Source of the DNA: Taklimakanibacter albus
Lineage (GTDB): Bacteria; Pseudomonadota; Alphaproteobacteria; Rhizobiales; Aestuariivirgaceae
DNA length: 64,000 nucleotides
NCBI RefSeq assembly: GCF_016595235.1
Contig: NZ_JAENHL010000007.1
Location: 1,772,765-1,836,764, forward strand
Direction: 5' to 3'
In this document: positions 45,147 through 53,294 of the stretch, in pieces
Layout of the letters: every line of letters begins with the position of its first letter
How positions within the stretch are numbered: the first letter of the stretch is position 1
The notes under the pieces: model-generated
Told to the model about the DNA's origin: nothing
Seen by the model: the letters and a program-made list of their open reading frames with translations, nothing else
Databases searched by the model: none
Made by a program: the position numbers and the translations under genes

Positions 45147-46139
45147 TTACATCTTCTTCATTTCGTCGGTGACGGCCGCCGACCAGGCGCCTTCCGGCTT
45201 TTTGGAGATGACGGGATCCGAGCCGCCCTTCATCAGCGTGTCCACCGTGCGGTCAGCGGCAGCAGTATCGAGCGTGCCGTCGGAGCCTTCGGTGAGCTTG
45301 TTGATCTCCTGCATCATCGTCTTCTGGTGGCCTTCGGTCTGCGCGCCCGTCGCGTCATTATCGAGCACGATCTTGGCCGCATCATCCGGATGCTCGCGCG
45401 CCCAGTCCCAGCCCTTCATCGACGCCTTGACGAATTTCGCCATGGTGGTGACGAAGGCCGGATCCTTGAGCTTGTCCTCGAGCACATAGAGGCCGTCCTC
45501 GAGGGTAGCGACCCCCTGGTCCTCATATTTGAAGACGATCAGGTCTTCCGGCTTCACGCCCGCTTCGATCACCTGCCAATATTCATTGTAGGTCATCGTC
45601 GAGATGCAGTCGGCCTGCTTCTGCAGGAGCGGATCGACATTGAAGCCCTGCTTCAGCACGGTGACGCCGTCCGCCCCGCCATCGGTCTTGAGCCCGAGCT
45701 GGCTCATCCAGGACAGGAACGGATATTCGTTGCCAGAGAACCACACGCCCAAGGTTTTGCCCTTGAAGTCCTCCGGCTTGGTGATGCCGGTGTCCTTCCG
45801 GCAGGTGAGCATCATGCCGGAGCGCTTGAAGGGCTGAGCGATATTGACGAGCGGCACGCCTTTCTCGCGCGACGCCAGCGCCGAGGGCATCCAGTCGACG
45901 ACGACATCGGCCCCGCCGCCCATGATCACCTGCGGCGGCGCGATATCGGGGCCGCCCGGCTTGATCGTGACGTCGAGCCCGGCTTCCTTGTAGAAGCCCT
46001 GCGCCTGCGCCACGTAGTAGCCGGCAAACTGGGCCTGGGTCACCCATTTGAGCTGGATGGTCACCGCCTCGGCATAAGCCGCGGCGCTGCCCGCCAAAAG
46101 CGCCGCGGTCGCCGCCGCGGCCATCAGATATTTCTTCAT
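45147..46139 (-). CDS. NMT1/THI5-like periplasmic binding protein (pyrimidine-type)
   Basis: A 330-residue binding protein with a signal peptide (AAAATAALLAGSAAAYAEA). The mature start VTIQLKWVTQAQFAGYYVAQ then GFYKEAGLDVTIKPGG is the NMT1/THI5-like pattern, which binds pyrimidines, thiamin precursors, taurine or riboflavin. The context (dihydropyrimidinase, RutR box) favours a pyrimidine or its dihydro/ureido derivative. ATG 46139 follows GAGGAG. Second-to-last position of the operon, with a hairpin repeat before hydA. Confidence 0.85.
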   Translation of the reverse strand: MKKYLMAAAATAALLAGSAAAYAEAVTIQLKWVTQAQFAGYYVAQAQGFYKEAGLDVTIKPGGPDIAPPQVIMGGGADVVVDWMPSALASREKGVPLVNIAQPFKRSGMMLTCRKDTGITKPEDFKGKTLGVWFSGNEYPFLSWMSQLGLKTDGGADGVTVLKQGFNVDPLLQKQADCISTMTYNEYWQVIEAGVKPEDLIVFKYEDQGVATLEDGLYVLEDKLKDPAFVTTMAKFVKASMKGWDWAREHPDDAAKIVLDNDATGAQTEGHQKTMMQEINKLTEGSDGTLDTAAADRTVDTLMKGGSDPVISKKPEGAWSAAVTDEMKKM

Positions 46140-46169
46140 GCTGAACGTCTCCTCTTTCTCCCTGTGTGT

Positions 46170-47141
46170 CTACGAGCCTTTGCGGGCCCGGTAGGACGGA
46201 TGCCAGAAGGTCACCGCGCGTTCGACGAGCGCGATCACCCCGTAAAAGGCCGAACCGGCGATGGCTGCGACGGCGATTTCGGCCCAAACCATATCGAGGC
46301 CAAGCCGGCCGACCTCGGTCGAGATGCGAAAGCCCATGCCGACAATGGGGGTTCCGAAGAATTCCGCTACGATGGCCCCGATCAGGGCCAGAGTCGAGTT
46401 GATCTTGAGCGCGTTGAAAATGAAAGGCATCGCGGCGGGAAGCCTGAGCTTCAGAAGCGTGTCGAGATAGGAGGCGCCATAGGAGCGCATCAGATCGCGC
46501 TCCAGGGCGCCAGCCGCCTGGAGGCCCGTCACCGCATTCACCAGCATCGGGAAGAAGGTCATGATGACGACGACGGCGACTTTGGATTGCCAGTCGAAGC
46601 CGAACCACATGACCATGATCGGCGCCACGCCGACGATCGGCAGCGCCGCGAACAGATTGCCGAGCGGCAGGAGCCCGCGCTTGAGGAAGCCCCAGGCATC
46701 GCACAGGATCGCCACCAGGAAGCCGGCAAGCGAGCCGATGATCCAGCCGGGCAGCACCGCGCGCAGGAAAGTCTGGATGAAATCCGCCTTCAGCGTCGGC
46801 AGCGAGGTGATGAGCTTGGCCCAGATGTCGGAGGGCGCCGGCAGCAGCACCAGCGGAATGCCGAAGCCTTTGACGACGAGCTGCCACAGCAACAGCAGCG
46901 TCACGCCGAAGATCGCCGGTACCGCCAGATTGCGCAGCCGCGCCGCCACGGGTGATGCCGTCGAAAGCCCCGACAACGCATCATTGCCGATCCAGATCAA
47001 CGCCCAGAGGACGAGGACGCCGAGCCAGAAGGTCGCGCCGGGCTTCAGCGCTGCCTGATGCGCCATCAGCCACAGCAGCACTGCCGAAACTGCGATGAGC
47101 GCGATCACCGCGAGCGGATTGCGGCGCAGACTTGCGATCAT
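46170..47141 (-). CDS. ABC permease of pyrimidine-type transporter (C-terminal partner)
   Basis: A 323-residue permease of the SsuC/TauC/nitrate class. An N-terminal pair of helices (about 1-60) precedes the family core: PAIFGVTLLLLWQLVVK, LPTLKADFIQTFLRAV and the ATPase-contact loop RSYGASYLDTLLKLRLPAAM, then INSTLALIGAIVAEFFGT. Two permeases in one operon form the channel as a heterodimer. The start overlaps the upstream permease stop by four bases (ATGA). Confidence 0.87.
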   Translation of the reverse strand: MIASLRRNPLAVIALIAVSAVLLWLMAHQAALKPGATFWLGVLVLWALIWIGNDALSGLSTASPVAARLRNLAVPAIFGVTLLLLWQLVVKGFGIPLVLLPAPSDIWAKLITSLPTLKADFIQTFLRAVLPGWIIGSLAGFLVAILCDAWGFLKRGLLPLGNLFAALPIVGVAPIMVMWFGFDWQSKVAVVVIMTFFPMLVNAVTGLQAAGALERDLMRSYGASYLDTLLKLRLPAAMPFIFNALKINSTLALIGAIVAEFFGTPIVGMGFRISTEVGRLGLDMVWAEIAVAAIAGSAFYGVIALVERAVTFWHPSYRARKGS

Positions 47142-48046
47142 GGCCGGCCTCCCATCGCCAGTGCCACCCGGCGCTCGATGAAACCGACGAGCCAGACGAG
47201 CCCCGACGACATCACCGCCGCGGCGACGAGCGCCGCCCAGATCTGCTGCGTCTGGCCGTAATAGGAGCCGTTGAGAAGCCTCGCACCGATGCCGGCCTGG
47301 GCGCCGGTCGGCAATTCGCCGACAATGGCGCCGACCAGTGCGATGGCGATCGCCACTTTGAGCGAGGCGAAGAGGAACGGCAGCGCCGCCGGCCAGCGCA
47401 GCTTCCACAGCACCTGCGCCGTGCTGGCATTATAGGTCCGCATCAGGTCGAGTTGCATCGGATCGGGCGAGGCGAGGCCCTTCACCATGCCGATGGTGAC
47501 CGGGAAGAAACAGAGATACATCGAGATCAGCGATTTGGGCAGCAGGCCGGTGAGGCCGATCGAACCCAGCACCACGATGACCATCGGCGCGATGGCGAGA
47601 ATGGGAATGGTCTGCGACGCGATGATCCACGGCATCAGGCTGCGGCTGAGCGCCTTCACATGCACGATGGCGATAGCCAGACCCACACCGAGAAGAGTGC
47701 CGAGAATGAAGCCTAGCAGGGTCGAGGAAAGCGTGACCCAGCAGTGATAGAGAAGTGATTTCGGCCGCCACGGCGCCACGATGAAAACCGTGTTCCACAA
47801 TTCGATCAGCACCTGATGCGGCGCCGGCAGGACCGGGCGCGGCAATGACCACGAGATCGACAGCGTATTGCCGAGGCCGCCGCCCGCCGCCGCGATCAAG
47901 GGCTCGCTCAGCACCCGGTTCATCGGGATCGCCGCCAGATACCAGACGACGATCACGATCAGGACGATGATCGTGACCGGCAGCGTCGAGCCATGGGCGA
48001 AAGCGCCCGCCAGCGACGGCCTGGATCGGGTGGCGGCGAGAGTCAT
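47138..48046 (-). CDS. ABC permease of pyrimidine-type transporter
   Basis: A 302-residue inner-membrane permease similar to the next one: STLPVTIIVLIVIVVWYLAA, WVTLSSTLLGFILGTLLGVG, contact loop RTYNASTAQVLWKLRWPAALP, and VAIAIALVGAIVGELPTGAQ. It starts nine bases downstream of the ATPase stop and overlaps the partner permease by four bases. Substrate as for the binding protein. Confidence 0.87.
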   Translation of the reverse strand: MTLAATRSRPSLAGAFAHGSTLPVTIIVLIVIVVWYLAAIPMNRVLSEPLIAAAGGGLGNTLSISWSLPRPVLPAPHQVLIELWNTVFIVAPWRPKSLLYHCWVTLSSTLLGFILGTLLGVGLAIAIVHVKALSRSLMPWIIASQTIPILAIAPMVIVVLGSIGLTGLLPKSLISMYLCFFPVTIGMVKGLASPDPMQLDLMRTYNASTAQVLWKLRWPAALPFLFASLKVAIAIALVGAIVGELPTGAQAGIGARLLNGSYYGQTQQIWAALVAAAVMSSGLVWLVGFIERRVALAMGGRP

Positions 48047-48055
48047 GGGGCGAGC

Positions 48056-48841
48056 TCAATCATCATAGGAGTGCCCTTGTCTCAGGCCCTCGCGCACGCG
48101 ATGCGCCACTTTCAGGAATTCCGGCGTCTCGCGGATATCGAGCGTGCGGTCTTTCGGAAATTTCGTCTCGATGACATCGATGATGCGCCCCGGCCGGGGC
48201 GACATCACCACGATATGGGTCGAGAGAAATACCGCTTCTGGTATGGAATGGGTGACGAAGACCACCGTCTTCTTCGTGCGGCCCCACAATTCAAGCAGCT
48301 GCTGATTGAGCTTGTCGCGTACGATTTCGTCGAGCGCGCCGAAAGGCTCATCCATCAAGAGGAGCTTGGGGTCGACGGCGAGCGCACGGGCGATCGAGAC
48401 GCGCTGCTGCATGCCGCCAGAAAGCTGCCAGGGAAATTTCTTCTCGAAACCCTTGAGATTGACGAGATCGAGATTGCGCGCGATGCGCTCGGCGCGTTCC
48501 GCCGCGCTGAAGCCCATGATCTCCAAAGGCAGCGCCACATTGCGCTCGATGGTGCGCCACGGATAAAGCGCCGGCGCCTGGAATACATAGCCGTAAGCAC
48601 GCTTGCGGCGCGCCTCGTCCGGCTTCATGCCATTGACCGAGATATGGCCCTCGCTCGCCTGCTCGAGATCGGCGATCACCCTCAGCAAGGTGGTCTTACC
48701 GCAGCCCGACGGCCCGATGAAGGACACGAAATCGCCGTCCTGGACGGTGAGATTGACTTTCGACAAGGCATAGACCGGCCCATCGGCCGTTTCGAATGTC
48801 AGACTCAGCTCGCGCGCCTCGATTACGGACGCTGCCGCCAT
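48056..48841 (-). CDS. ABC ATPase of pyrimidine-type transporter
   Basis: A 261-residue ATPase of the SsuB/TauB class: Walker [11 protein letters not shown]-loop [15 protein letters not shown], signature [15 protein letters not shown] and Walker [13 protein letters not shown]. First gene of the operon that ends with hydA. It is divergent from rutR with 93 bases between starts, and the RutR box in that gap lies about 60 bases upstream of this start. Confidence 0.9.
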   Translation of the reverse strand: MAAASVIEARELSLTFETADGPVYALSKVNLTVQDGDFVSFIGPSGCGKTTLLRVIADLEQASEGHISVNGMKPDEARRKRAYGYVFQAPALYPWRTIERNVALPLEIMGFSAAERAERIARNLDLVNLKGFEKKFPWQLSGGMQQRVSIARALAVDPKLLLMDEPFGALDEIVRDKLNQQLLELWGRTKKTVVFVTHSIPEAVFLSTHIVVMSPRPGRIIDVIETKFPKDRTLDIRETPEFLKVAHRVREGLRQGHSYDD

Positions 48842-48899
48842 TCAACCTCCCCTGTCTTCATTTTTGTTCGAGACTCGTTGCAAATGATGCTAAGCGGTC

Positions 48900-48915
48900 T
48901 TGACCATTTGATCAA
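48900..48915. promoter_or_regulatory. RutR operator between the ABC/hydA operon and rutR
   Basis: TTGACCATTTGATCAA matches the published RutR consensus TTGACCANNTGGTCAA at all specified positions but one (A instead of G in the second half). It lies 20 bases upstream of the rutR start in the divergent spacer, so it can control both. In E. coli RutR is released from DNA by uracil. Confidence 0.85.
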
Positions 48916-48934
48916 GAATTAACACCATCGGCTC

Positions 48935-49561
48935 ATGGCGCAATCCAAGCCAAAGACCCCGGGCAAGACCCGCATCCAGGCCATCAACGAGGATATCATC
49001 CTTGGGGCGGCGCTCGAGGTGTTTTCCGCCTATGGCTATCGCGGCACCACGGTCGACCAGATCGCCGAGCGGGCCGGCATGTCCAAGCCCAACCTGCTCT
49101 ATTATTTCCGCCGCAAGGACGACATCTACCGCGCCGTCCTGGAAAAGACACTGGCCGACTGGCTCGCGCCCTTGCGCGGCCTCGATCCCGAGGGTGAGCC
49201 CCTGGCCGAGATCTCGCGTTATGTCAGCGCCAAGATGGCCATGTCGCGCGACAACCCCAAGGCCTCCCGCCTCTTCGCCAACGAGATGCTGCATGGCGCG
49301 CCCATCATCGGCGACTTCCTGTCAGGTCCCATGAAGGCGCTCGTGGACGACACCGCCCAGATCATCCGCGCCTGGATCGCCAAGGGCCAGATCGCCGCGA
49401 TCGATCCGTATCATCTGATCTTCACCATCTGGGCGATGACCCAGCATTATGCCGATTTCGACATCCAGATCCGCGCCGTGCTGGGTGAGTCGAGCGACCA
49501 CTTCCCCAATGCCGAGACGACCATCATCCGGCTCATTCAGGACGGCCTGCGGCCCAGATGA
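48935..49561 (+). CDS. rutR: Pyrimidine-responsive TetR-family regulator RutR
   Basis: A 208-residue TetR-family regulator with strong RutR features: GAALEVFSAYGYRGTTVDQI then AGMSKPNLLYYFRRKDDIY (helix-turn-helix), LADWLAPLRGLD, SRLFANEMLHGAP, IDPYHLIFTIWAMTQHYADF (RutR C-terminal domain) and an ending LIQDGLRPR. E. coli RutR senses uracil and controls pyrimidine use. The adjacent near-consensus box and the divergent pyrimidine-type operon support the assignment. The stop overlaps the following acetyltransferase start by four bases. Confidence 0.9.
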   Translation: MAQSKPKTPGKTRIQAINEDIILGAALEVFSAYGYRGTTVDQIAERAGMSKPNLLYYFRRKDDIYRAVLEKTLADWLAPLRGLDPEGEPLAEISRYVSAKMAMSRDNPKASRLFANEMLHGAPIIGDFLSGPMKALVDDTAQIIRAWIAKGQIAAIDPYHLIFTIWAMTQHYADFDIQIRAVLGESSDHFPNAETTIIRLIQDGLRPR

Positions 49562-50049
49562 CGTTAACCTTGCGTCCCTGGATGGAAGCCGATCTTCCGG
49601 TTCTCGAAGCCTGCAATACGCCCGAGGAGAAGAAATATCTGGGCGGCCCCGAGACGCCTGAGCGCCTTTTGCAGCGTAATCGCGACTATGCCGAACATGC
49701 CGTGCCGGGCGAGACGCGCATGTTCTGCATCGACCATGACGGCAGGCCCGCGGGCTCGATCGGTTATTGGGAAAAGGATTGGCAGGGCGCCACCGTCTAT
49801 GAAACCGGCTGGGCGGTGATGCCGCAATTCCAGGGCCTCGGCATCGCCGGCAAGGCGACGGCGGTGCTGATTGCGCGGCTGAAGCCCGAAGCGCGCCATC
49901 GCCACCTGCACGCTTTCCCATCACCCCTGAATCCCGCCTCCAACGCCATCTGCCGCCGCGCCGGCTTCGTGCTTTTAGGCGAATATGATTTCGAGTTCCC
50001 GCCCGGCCAAATCATGCGCTGCAACGACTGGCGCTACGACCTGAGTTGA
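49558..50049 (+). CDS. GNAT-family N-acetyltransferase
   Basis: A 163-residue acetyltransferase-fold protein. LRPWMEADLPVLEACN is the N-terminal GNAT strand-helix, SIGYWEKDWQGATVYETGW and AVMPQFQGLGIAGKA form strand 4 and the acetyl-CoA loop (QxxGxG/A), and SNAICRRAGF is the C-terminal motif of the RimJ/RimL-like group. It starts within the rutR stop (ATGA), so it is co-translated with rutR. Acceptor substrate unknown. Confidence 0.8.
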   Translation: MTLTLRPWMEADLPVLEACNTPEEKKYLGGPETPERLLQRNRDYAEHAVPGETRMFCIDHDGRPAGSIGYWEKDWQGATVYETGWAVMPQFQGLGIAGKATAVLIARLKPEARHRHLHAFPSPLNPASNAICRRAGFVLLGEYDFEFPPGQIMRCNDWRYDLS

Positions 50050-50056
50050 GCACCAC

Positions 50057-50455
50057 TCAGGCTTTCGAGACCGCCTTCACCATCCTGGCGACACCTGACT
50101 TGATCGCGTCGACCGTCGCGGTGCTGGCCGGACTCAACCCGTGCCGCGCGATGAGTTCTTCCGGATCGGCATAAGTCACCCACGCTTGTGACTGCGCGTC
50201 TTCCCAGACGAGCAGCTTGAATGGCAGGTCAAGACCCGTTGTCTGCTGGTCCTGCATCAGCGGCGTGCCGCCTTTCGGATGGCCGAAGATCAGGAGTATC
50301 GTCGGCCGCAGATTCATGCCGATGCCTTTCGCATTGGCCGCGTGATCGAGGCGCAGGAAGACCTTGAGCCCATTCGCTTCGATGAGCTTCACCAATCTGT
50401 CCGCGATGTCAGGCACCGATCCTTCGCACGCAACACCGATGAGATCCTGCATCAC
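50057..50455 (-). CDS. DUF302-family protein
   Basis: A 132-residue protein of the DUF302 family: VKLIEANGLKVFLRLDHAANA, LLIFGHPKGGTPLMQDQQTTG (abridged) and LPFKLLVWEDAQSQAWVTY. The family has no defined function; some members are periplasmic or heme associated. This one has no signal peptide. The start is GTG 50455 or ATG 50452; both overlap the stop of the upstream GFA gene (GTGATG), so the two genes are coupled. Confidence 0.75.
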   Translation of the reverse strand: MMQDLIGVACEGSVPDIADRLVKLIEANGLKVFLRLDHAANAKGIGMNLRPTILLIFGHPKGGTPLMQDQQTTGLDLPFKLLVWEDAQSQAWVTYADPEELIARHGLSPASTATVDAIKSGVARMVKAVSKA

Positions 50456-50802
50456 ATCGCGCGCCCGTCGAAGTTCATCACCGCCACCTGGGCGAGATCG
50501 ACGCCCTGCAGGCAGCGGATATTCACATAGGCCATGCGCTCAGTTTTGTCGGCGGTGTCCTCGGCGAACGGATGCATGCCGCAGGTACGGCAGAAGCGAT
50601 GCGCGATCGCATGTTTGTTGAAGGTGTATTTCTGCAGGTCGGTCTCGGGCGAGAGCAGCTGCAGCTTGTTGCGCGGCACCGCGATGAGGAGCGCGCCTTT
50701 GCGCGCGCAGATCGAGCAATTGCAATCGACGGCGCCGCCGGAGAGATCACCTTCGACGGTGAACGTGACCTTGCCGCAATGACAGCTTCCCTTATAGCGC
50801 AT
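50452..50802 (-). CDS. GFA/CENP-V-family zinc protein
   Basis: A 116-residue GFA (glutathione-dependent formaldehyde-activating enzyme-like) protein. Zinc ligands are visible as CHCG near residue 7, CNCSICARKGAL near 30 and FCRTCGMHPF near 78. Members bind zinc and, in some cases, glutathione adducts; true formaldehyde activation is disputed. ATG 50802 follows GGGGAGAG. Overlaps the DUF302 gene by four bases. Confidence 0.82.
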   Translation of the reverse strand: MRYKGSCHCGKVTFTVEGDLSGGAVDCNCSICARKGALLIAVPRNKLQLLSPETDLQKYTFNKHAIAHRFCRTCGMHPFAEDTADKTERMAYVNIRCLQGVDLAQVAVMNFDGRAM

Positions 50803-50850
50803 GTTTCTCTCCCCAGAAAAAGGCAGCCGTCCACATGAGGCTAGCTCATC

Positions 50851-50878
50851 CGTCATCCCGGCGAAAGTCGGGATCCAT
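50851..50878. repeat. Short palindromic repeat with GAAA tetraloop
   Basis: CGTCATCCCGGCGAAAGTCGGGATCCAT: arms ATCCCGGC and GTCGGGAT around GAAA. This pattern is one of the most frequent short intergenic repeats in alphaproteobacteria. It lies just after the methyltransferase stop. Confidence 0.65.
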
Positions 50879-50880
50879 TT

Positions 50881-51693
50881 TTACGGCACACGCGCGATGA
50901 GCCTGAAGAACATATGCGAGGTCACCATCACATCGGGATCCGCCAGATGGCGCTCGAGATCGGCCATGTCGCGCTCGAGCTCGCTCAGTGTGATGAAGCC
51001 GCCGCCAATCAGCCTGTCGCGCACATTGGTGATGAAATCGCGCAGGATCGGCCGCCGGTCATGCCCCGGCGGATAGACATGCATGATCGCATCGACTCGG
51101 ATATCCTCGACACCGGCTTCACGGAACAGGCGATGAATACGCCGGCCGACGAAGATGTCGATGCCCTGCGTGCGCGTATACGCGGTATAGGCATCGAGCA
51201 GATGCGTCCAGGCGGGCAGCGGCGGATCGCAGATATGAGCAAAATAATCGGCTTCGAAGCTCGCGATCCAACCGCCCGGGCGCACCAGCGCCACCATTTC
51301 GCGCACGATGCGCTCGGGCTCCGGCACATTGACGAGAACGAGGCGCATATGGGCGCCGTCGAAAGAACGTCGCGGCAGGCCGGTGTCATAGGCATCGCCC
51401 TCGCGAATTTCCACATGCGCCAAGCCATGATCATTGACGAAGCGGCGCGCCTGCTCGACGAAATGCCCGCTGCGCTCCAGGCCGAGCACCGAGCCTTGCG
51501 GTCCCACGCGTTTGCCGAGGAGATGCAGCACGCCGCCCGGTCCGCAACCCAGATCGACAACGCGTTCGCCAAGCTTGATGCCGATCTTGTCGAATTGCGC
51601 GTCGGAGTCGGGAGCGAGATTGGCGATCTGGCGCTTGAGGCGAATTTCCTCGGCCTCGGCGCGCCCCAGCAGATAGACATCGGGCTGAGTCAC
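50881..51693 (-). CDS. Class I SAM-dependent methyltransferase
   Basis: A 270-residue methyltransferase with motif I VVDLGCGPGGVLHLL, the acidic motif II in VLGLERSGHF, and FDGAHMRLVLVNVPEPERIV (motif IV region) near residue 130. The UbiE/Methyltransf_25-type core runs from about 40 to 160; the C-terminal part is helical. No signal for the acceptor molecule. Single gene between a repeat and a secreted-protein gene. Confidence 0.82.
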   Translation of the reverse strand: MTQPDVYLLGRAEAEEIRLKRQIANLAPDSDAQFDKIGIKLGERVVDLGCGPGGVLHLLGKRVGPQGSVLGLERSGHFVEQARRFVNDHGLAHVEIREGDAYDTGLPRRSFDGAHMRLVLVNVPEPERIVREMVALVRPGGWIASFEADYFAHICDPPLPAWTHLLDAYTAYTRTQGIDIFVGRRIHRLFREAGVEDIRVDAIMHVYPPGHDRRPILRDFITNVRDRLIGGGFITLSELERDMADLERHLADPDVMVTSHMFFRLIARVP

Positions 51694-51773
51694 GGCACGC
51701 TCCTGCTTTTTCGATTGTGAGGCGAAAGATCAGAACGGCAATGTTGGCAGTCTGCGACGGTTGCGGCTTGCGG

Positions 51774-52505
51774 TCAATTCCCGATTCCGGGATCGAATGC
51801 GAGCCCGTCACCGATCTCTTCGATAAGCAAAAGCTTCTTCTTAGGGATCTTGCGCCATTTGTCCTTGAGCTTGTCGTCCGAGATCGTGCCGGTGCTGATC
51901 TGGACCTTGCCGGTGAGATAGTTGATGCTCACCACTTCGACTTCGCCGCTATTGCGCTGCGTCGAGGAGCTGTCATAGCCGATGAGCTCGAAGCCGCGTT
52001 TGCCGGAGCGGAAGCGGAAGGTGGTGGTCCCGGTGCTCCAGGAGCCGGCGCTCGCGAACGAATACAGGTCCACTTTGAGCGTTCCGCGCTCGATCGCGAC
52101 ACCGCCCGATTCACCGACCGGATCGTCCATGACCGGATCTTCGGTCCTGGCGATCAGCGTATGATTTTCGAGCGCGAGCGTGAAGGCTTTGCCGGTGCCG
52201 TTGCTGAAGGCGACCGCCAGAATGCGCGGATTGGTGTCGAACGGATCCTGCCCGAGCCCTTCATTCTTGAGGATATTCTTGCGATCGTCCATGCGCAGGA
52301 GAAGCAGGAGATCATCCTGTCCGTCCTTGTTGAGATCGCCACTCTGCTGCTTCTCGAGCTTCCAGCCTTTCGGCACGAAAGCCTCGGCCGTCGCCCCTTC
52401 TTTGGGCAAGGACGGATAGGTCACCTTGGGGATGACCAGCTCCTGCGCCGAGACGCTGGCCGAGAACAGAATGCCGATGAGGAGGCCGAGGATGGGAGAT
52501 CGCAT
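51774..52505 (-). CDS. Secreted protein with a Dx(N)xDG calcium-type motif, function unknown
   Basis: A 243-residue exported protein with a signal peptide (LLIGILFSASVSAQE). The motif SGDLNKDGQDDLLLLL near residue 58 has the DxNxDGxxD pattern of EF-hand-like or FG-GAP calcium sites. The rest is predicted beta-rich. No enzyme family recognised. Its start lies 33 bases after the enoyl-CoA hydratase stop on the same strand, but it is not obviously related to that operon. Confidence 0.6.
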   Translation of the reverse strand: MRSPILGLLIGILFSASVSAQELVIPKVTYPSLPKEGATAEAFVPKGWKLEKQQSGDLNKDGQDDLLLLLRMDDRKNILKNEGLGQDPFDTNPRILAVAFSNGTGKAFTLALENHTLIARTEDPVMDDPVGESGGVAIERGTLKVDLYSFASAGSWSTGTTTFRFRSGKRGFELIGYDSSSTQRNSGEVEVVSINYLTGKVQISTGTISDDKLKDKWRKIPKKKLLLIEEIGDGLAFDPGIGN

Positions 52506-52538
52506 GGCTGGGCACCTTGCCAGACCGTCGCGGCACCT

Positions 52539-53294
52539 TCAACGGAATTGCGCCACGCGTTTCGTCGTCTCGGGATCGAGAAAGCCTTTGACCGTCGCCG
52601 CGGTTTCCGCGCGCATCGCCGCCGCGAGCCCCGCCCCATCATGGCGCGCCAAAATGCGTCGGAGATCGCTCACCCGGTCGCGCGGCAAGGCCGCCAGACG
52701 TTTTGCGAGACCGGTCGCTTCGGGCATCAGCGCCGCATCGGCCACGACATCGCGTAGAAGCCCCCAGGATTTCGCCTGGTCGGCATCGAATTTTTCGCCG
52801 AGCAGGATCATTTCGCGCGCCCGCTGCAGACCGACGAGGCGCGGCAGGAGCTCGGTGACGCCACCGGTGACGAAGACGCCGAGCGCGATCTCGGGAAAGA
52901 AGAAGCGTGTGCCTTGCGCGGCAAGCGCAAAGTCGCAATTGATCACCCATTCGAGGCCGCCACCCACTGCCCAGCCATGAATGGCGCCGACGACCGGCCG
53001 CTTGCCCAGCACCATGGCGCGGGTGACGTCCTGGATACGCTCGATGTAAGCGGTGGTGCCCGTCTCGTCCGAGGCTTGCGAGCTGAATTCCTTGAGATCG
53101 TCACCGGCGCAAAAGGCGCGGCCCTCGCCGGTGAGCAGGATCGCGCCCACCCGCTCATCCTTATTGGCGGCGTCGAGCGCCGCGATGAGATCGTCAAGCA
53201 GCTCCGGCACGATGGCATTCAGCCGATGCGGCCGGTTGAGCGAGATCTTCTGCACGCCCTCGCTTAGATAGTCGCTGAGAACCGTCTTGCTCAT
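52539..53294 (-). CDS. Enoyl-CoA hydratase/isomerase-family protein
   Basis: A 251-residue crotonase-fold protein. SLNRPHRLNAI, GRAFCAGDDLKEF (first oxyanion segment) and IHGWAVGGGLEWVINCDFAL (second) are present, with Glu in GGGLEW in the position used by hydratases. Typical length is 255-265. The start overlaps the stop of the PaaK-like ligase gene by four bases, so an acyl- or aryl-CoA made by that ligase is the likely substrate. Confidence 0.87.
   Translation of the reverse strand: MSKTVLSDYLSEGVQKISLNRPHRLNAIVPELLDDLIAALDAANKDERVGAILLTGEGRAFCAGDDLKEFSSQASDETGTTAYIERIQDVTRAMVLGKRPVVGAIHGWAVGGGLEWVINCDFALAAQGTRFFFPEIALGVFVTGGVTELLPRLVGLQRAREMILLGEKFDADQAKSWGLLRDVVADAALMPEATGLAKRLAALPRDRVSDLRRILARHDGAGLAAAMRAETAATVKGFLDPETTKRVAQFR

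Noticed and set aside
45117-46955. 612-codon antisense frame over the NMT1-like and permease genes
   Set aside because: It crosses the boundary of two clear genes and reads as polar low-complexity sequence.
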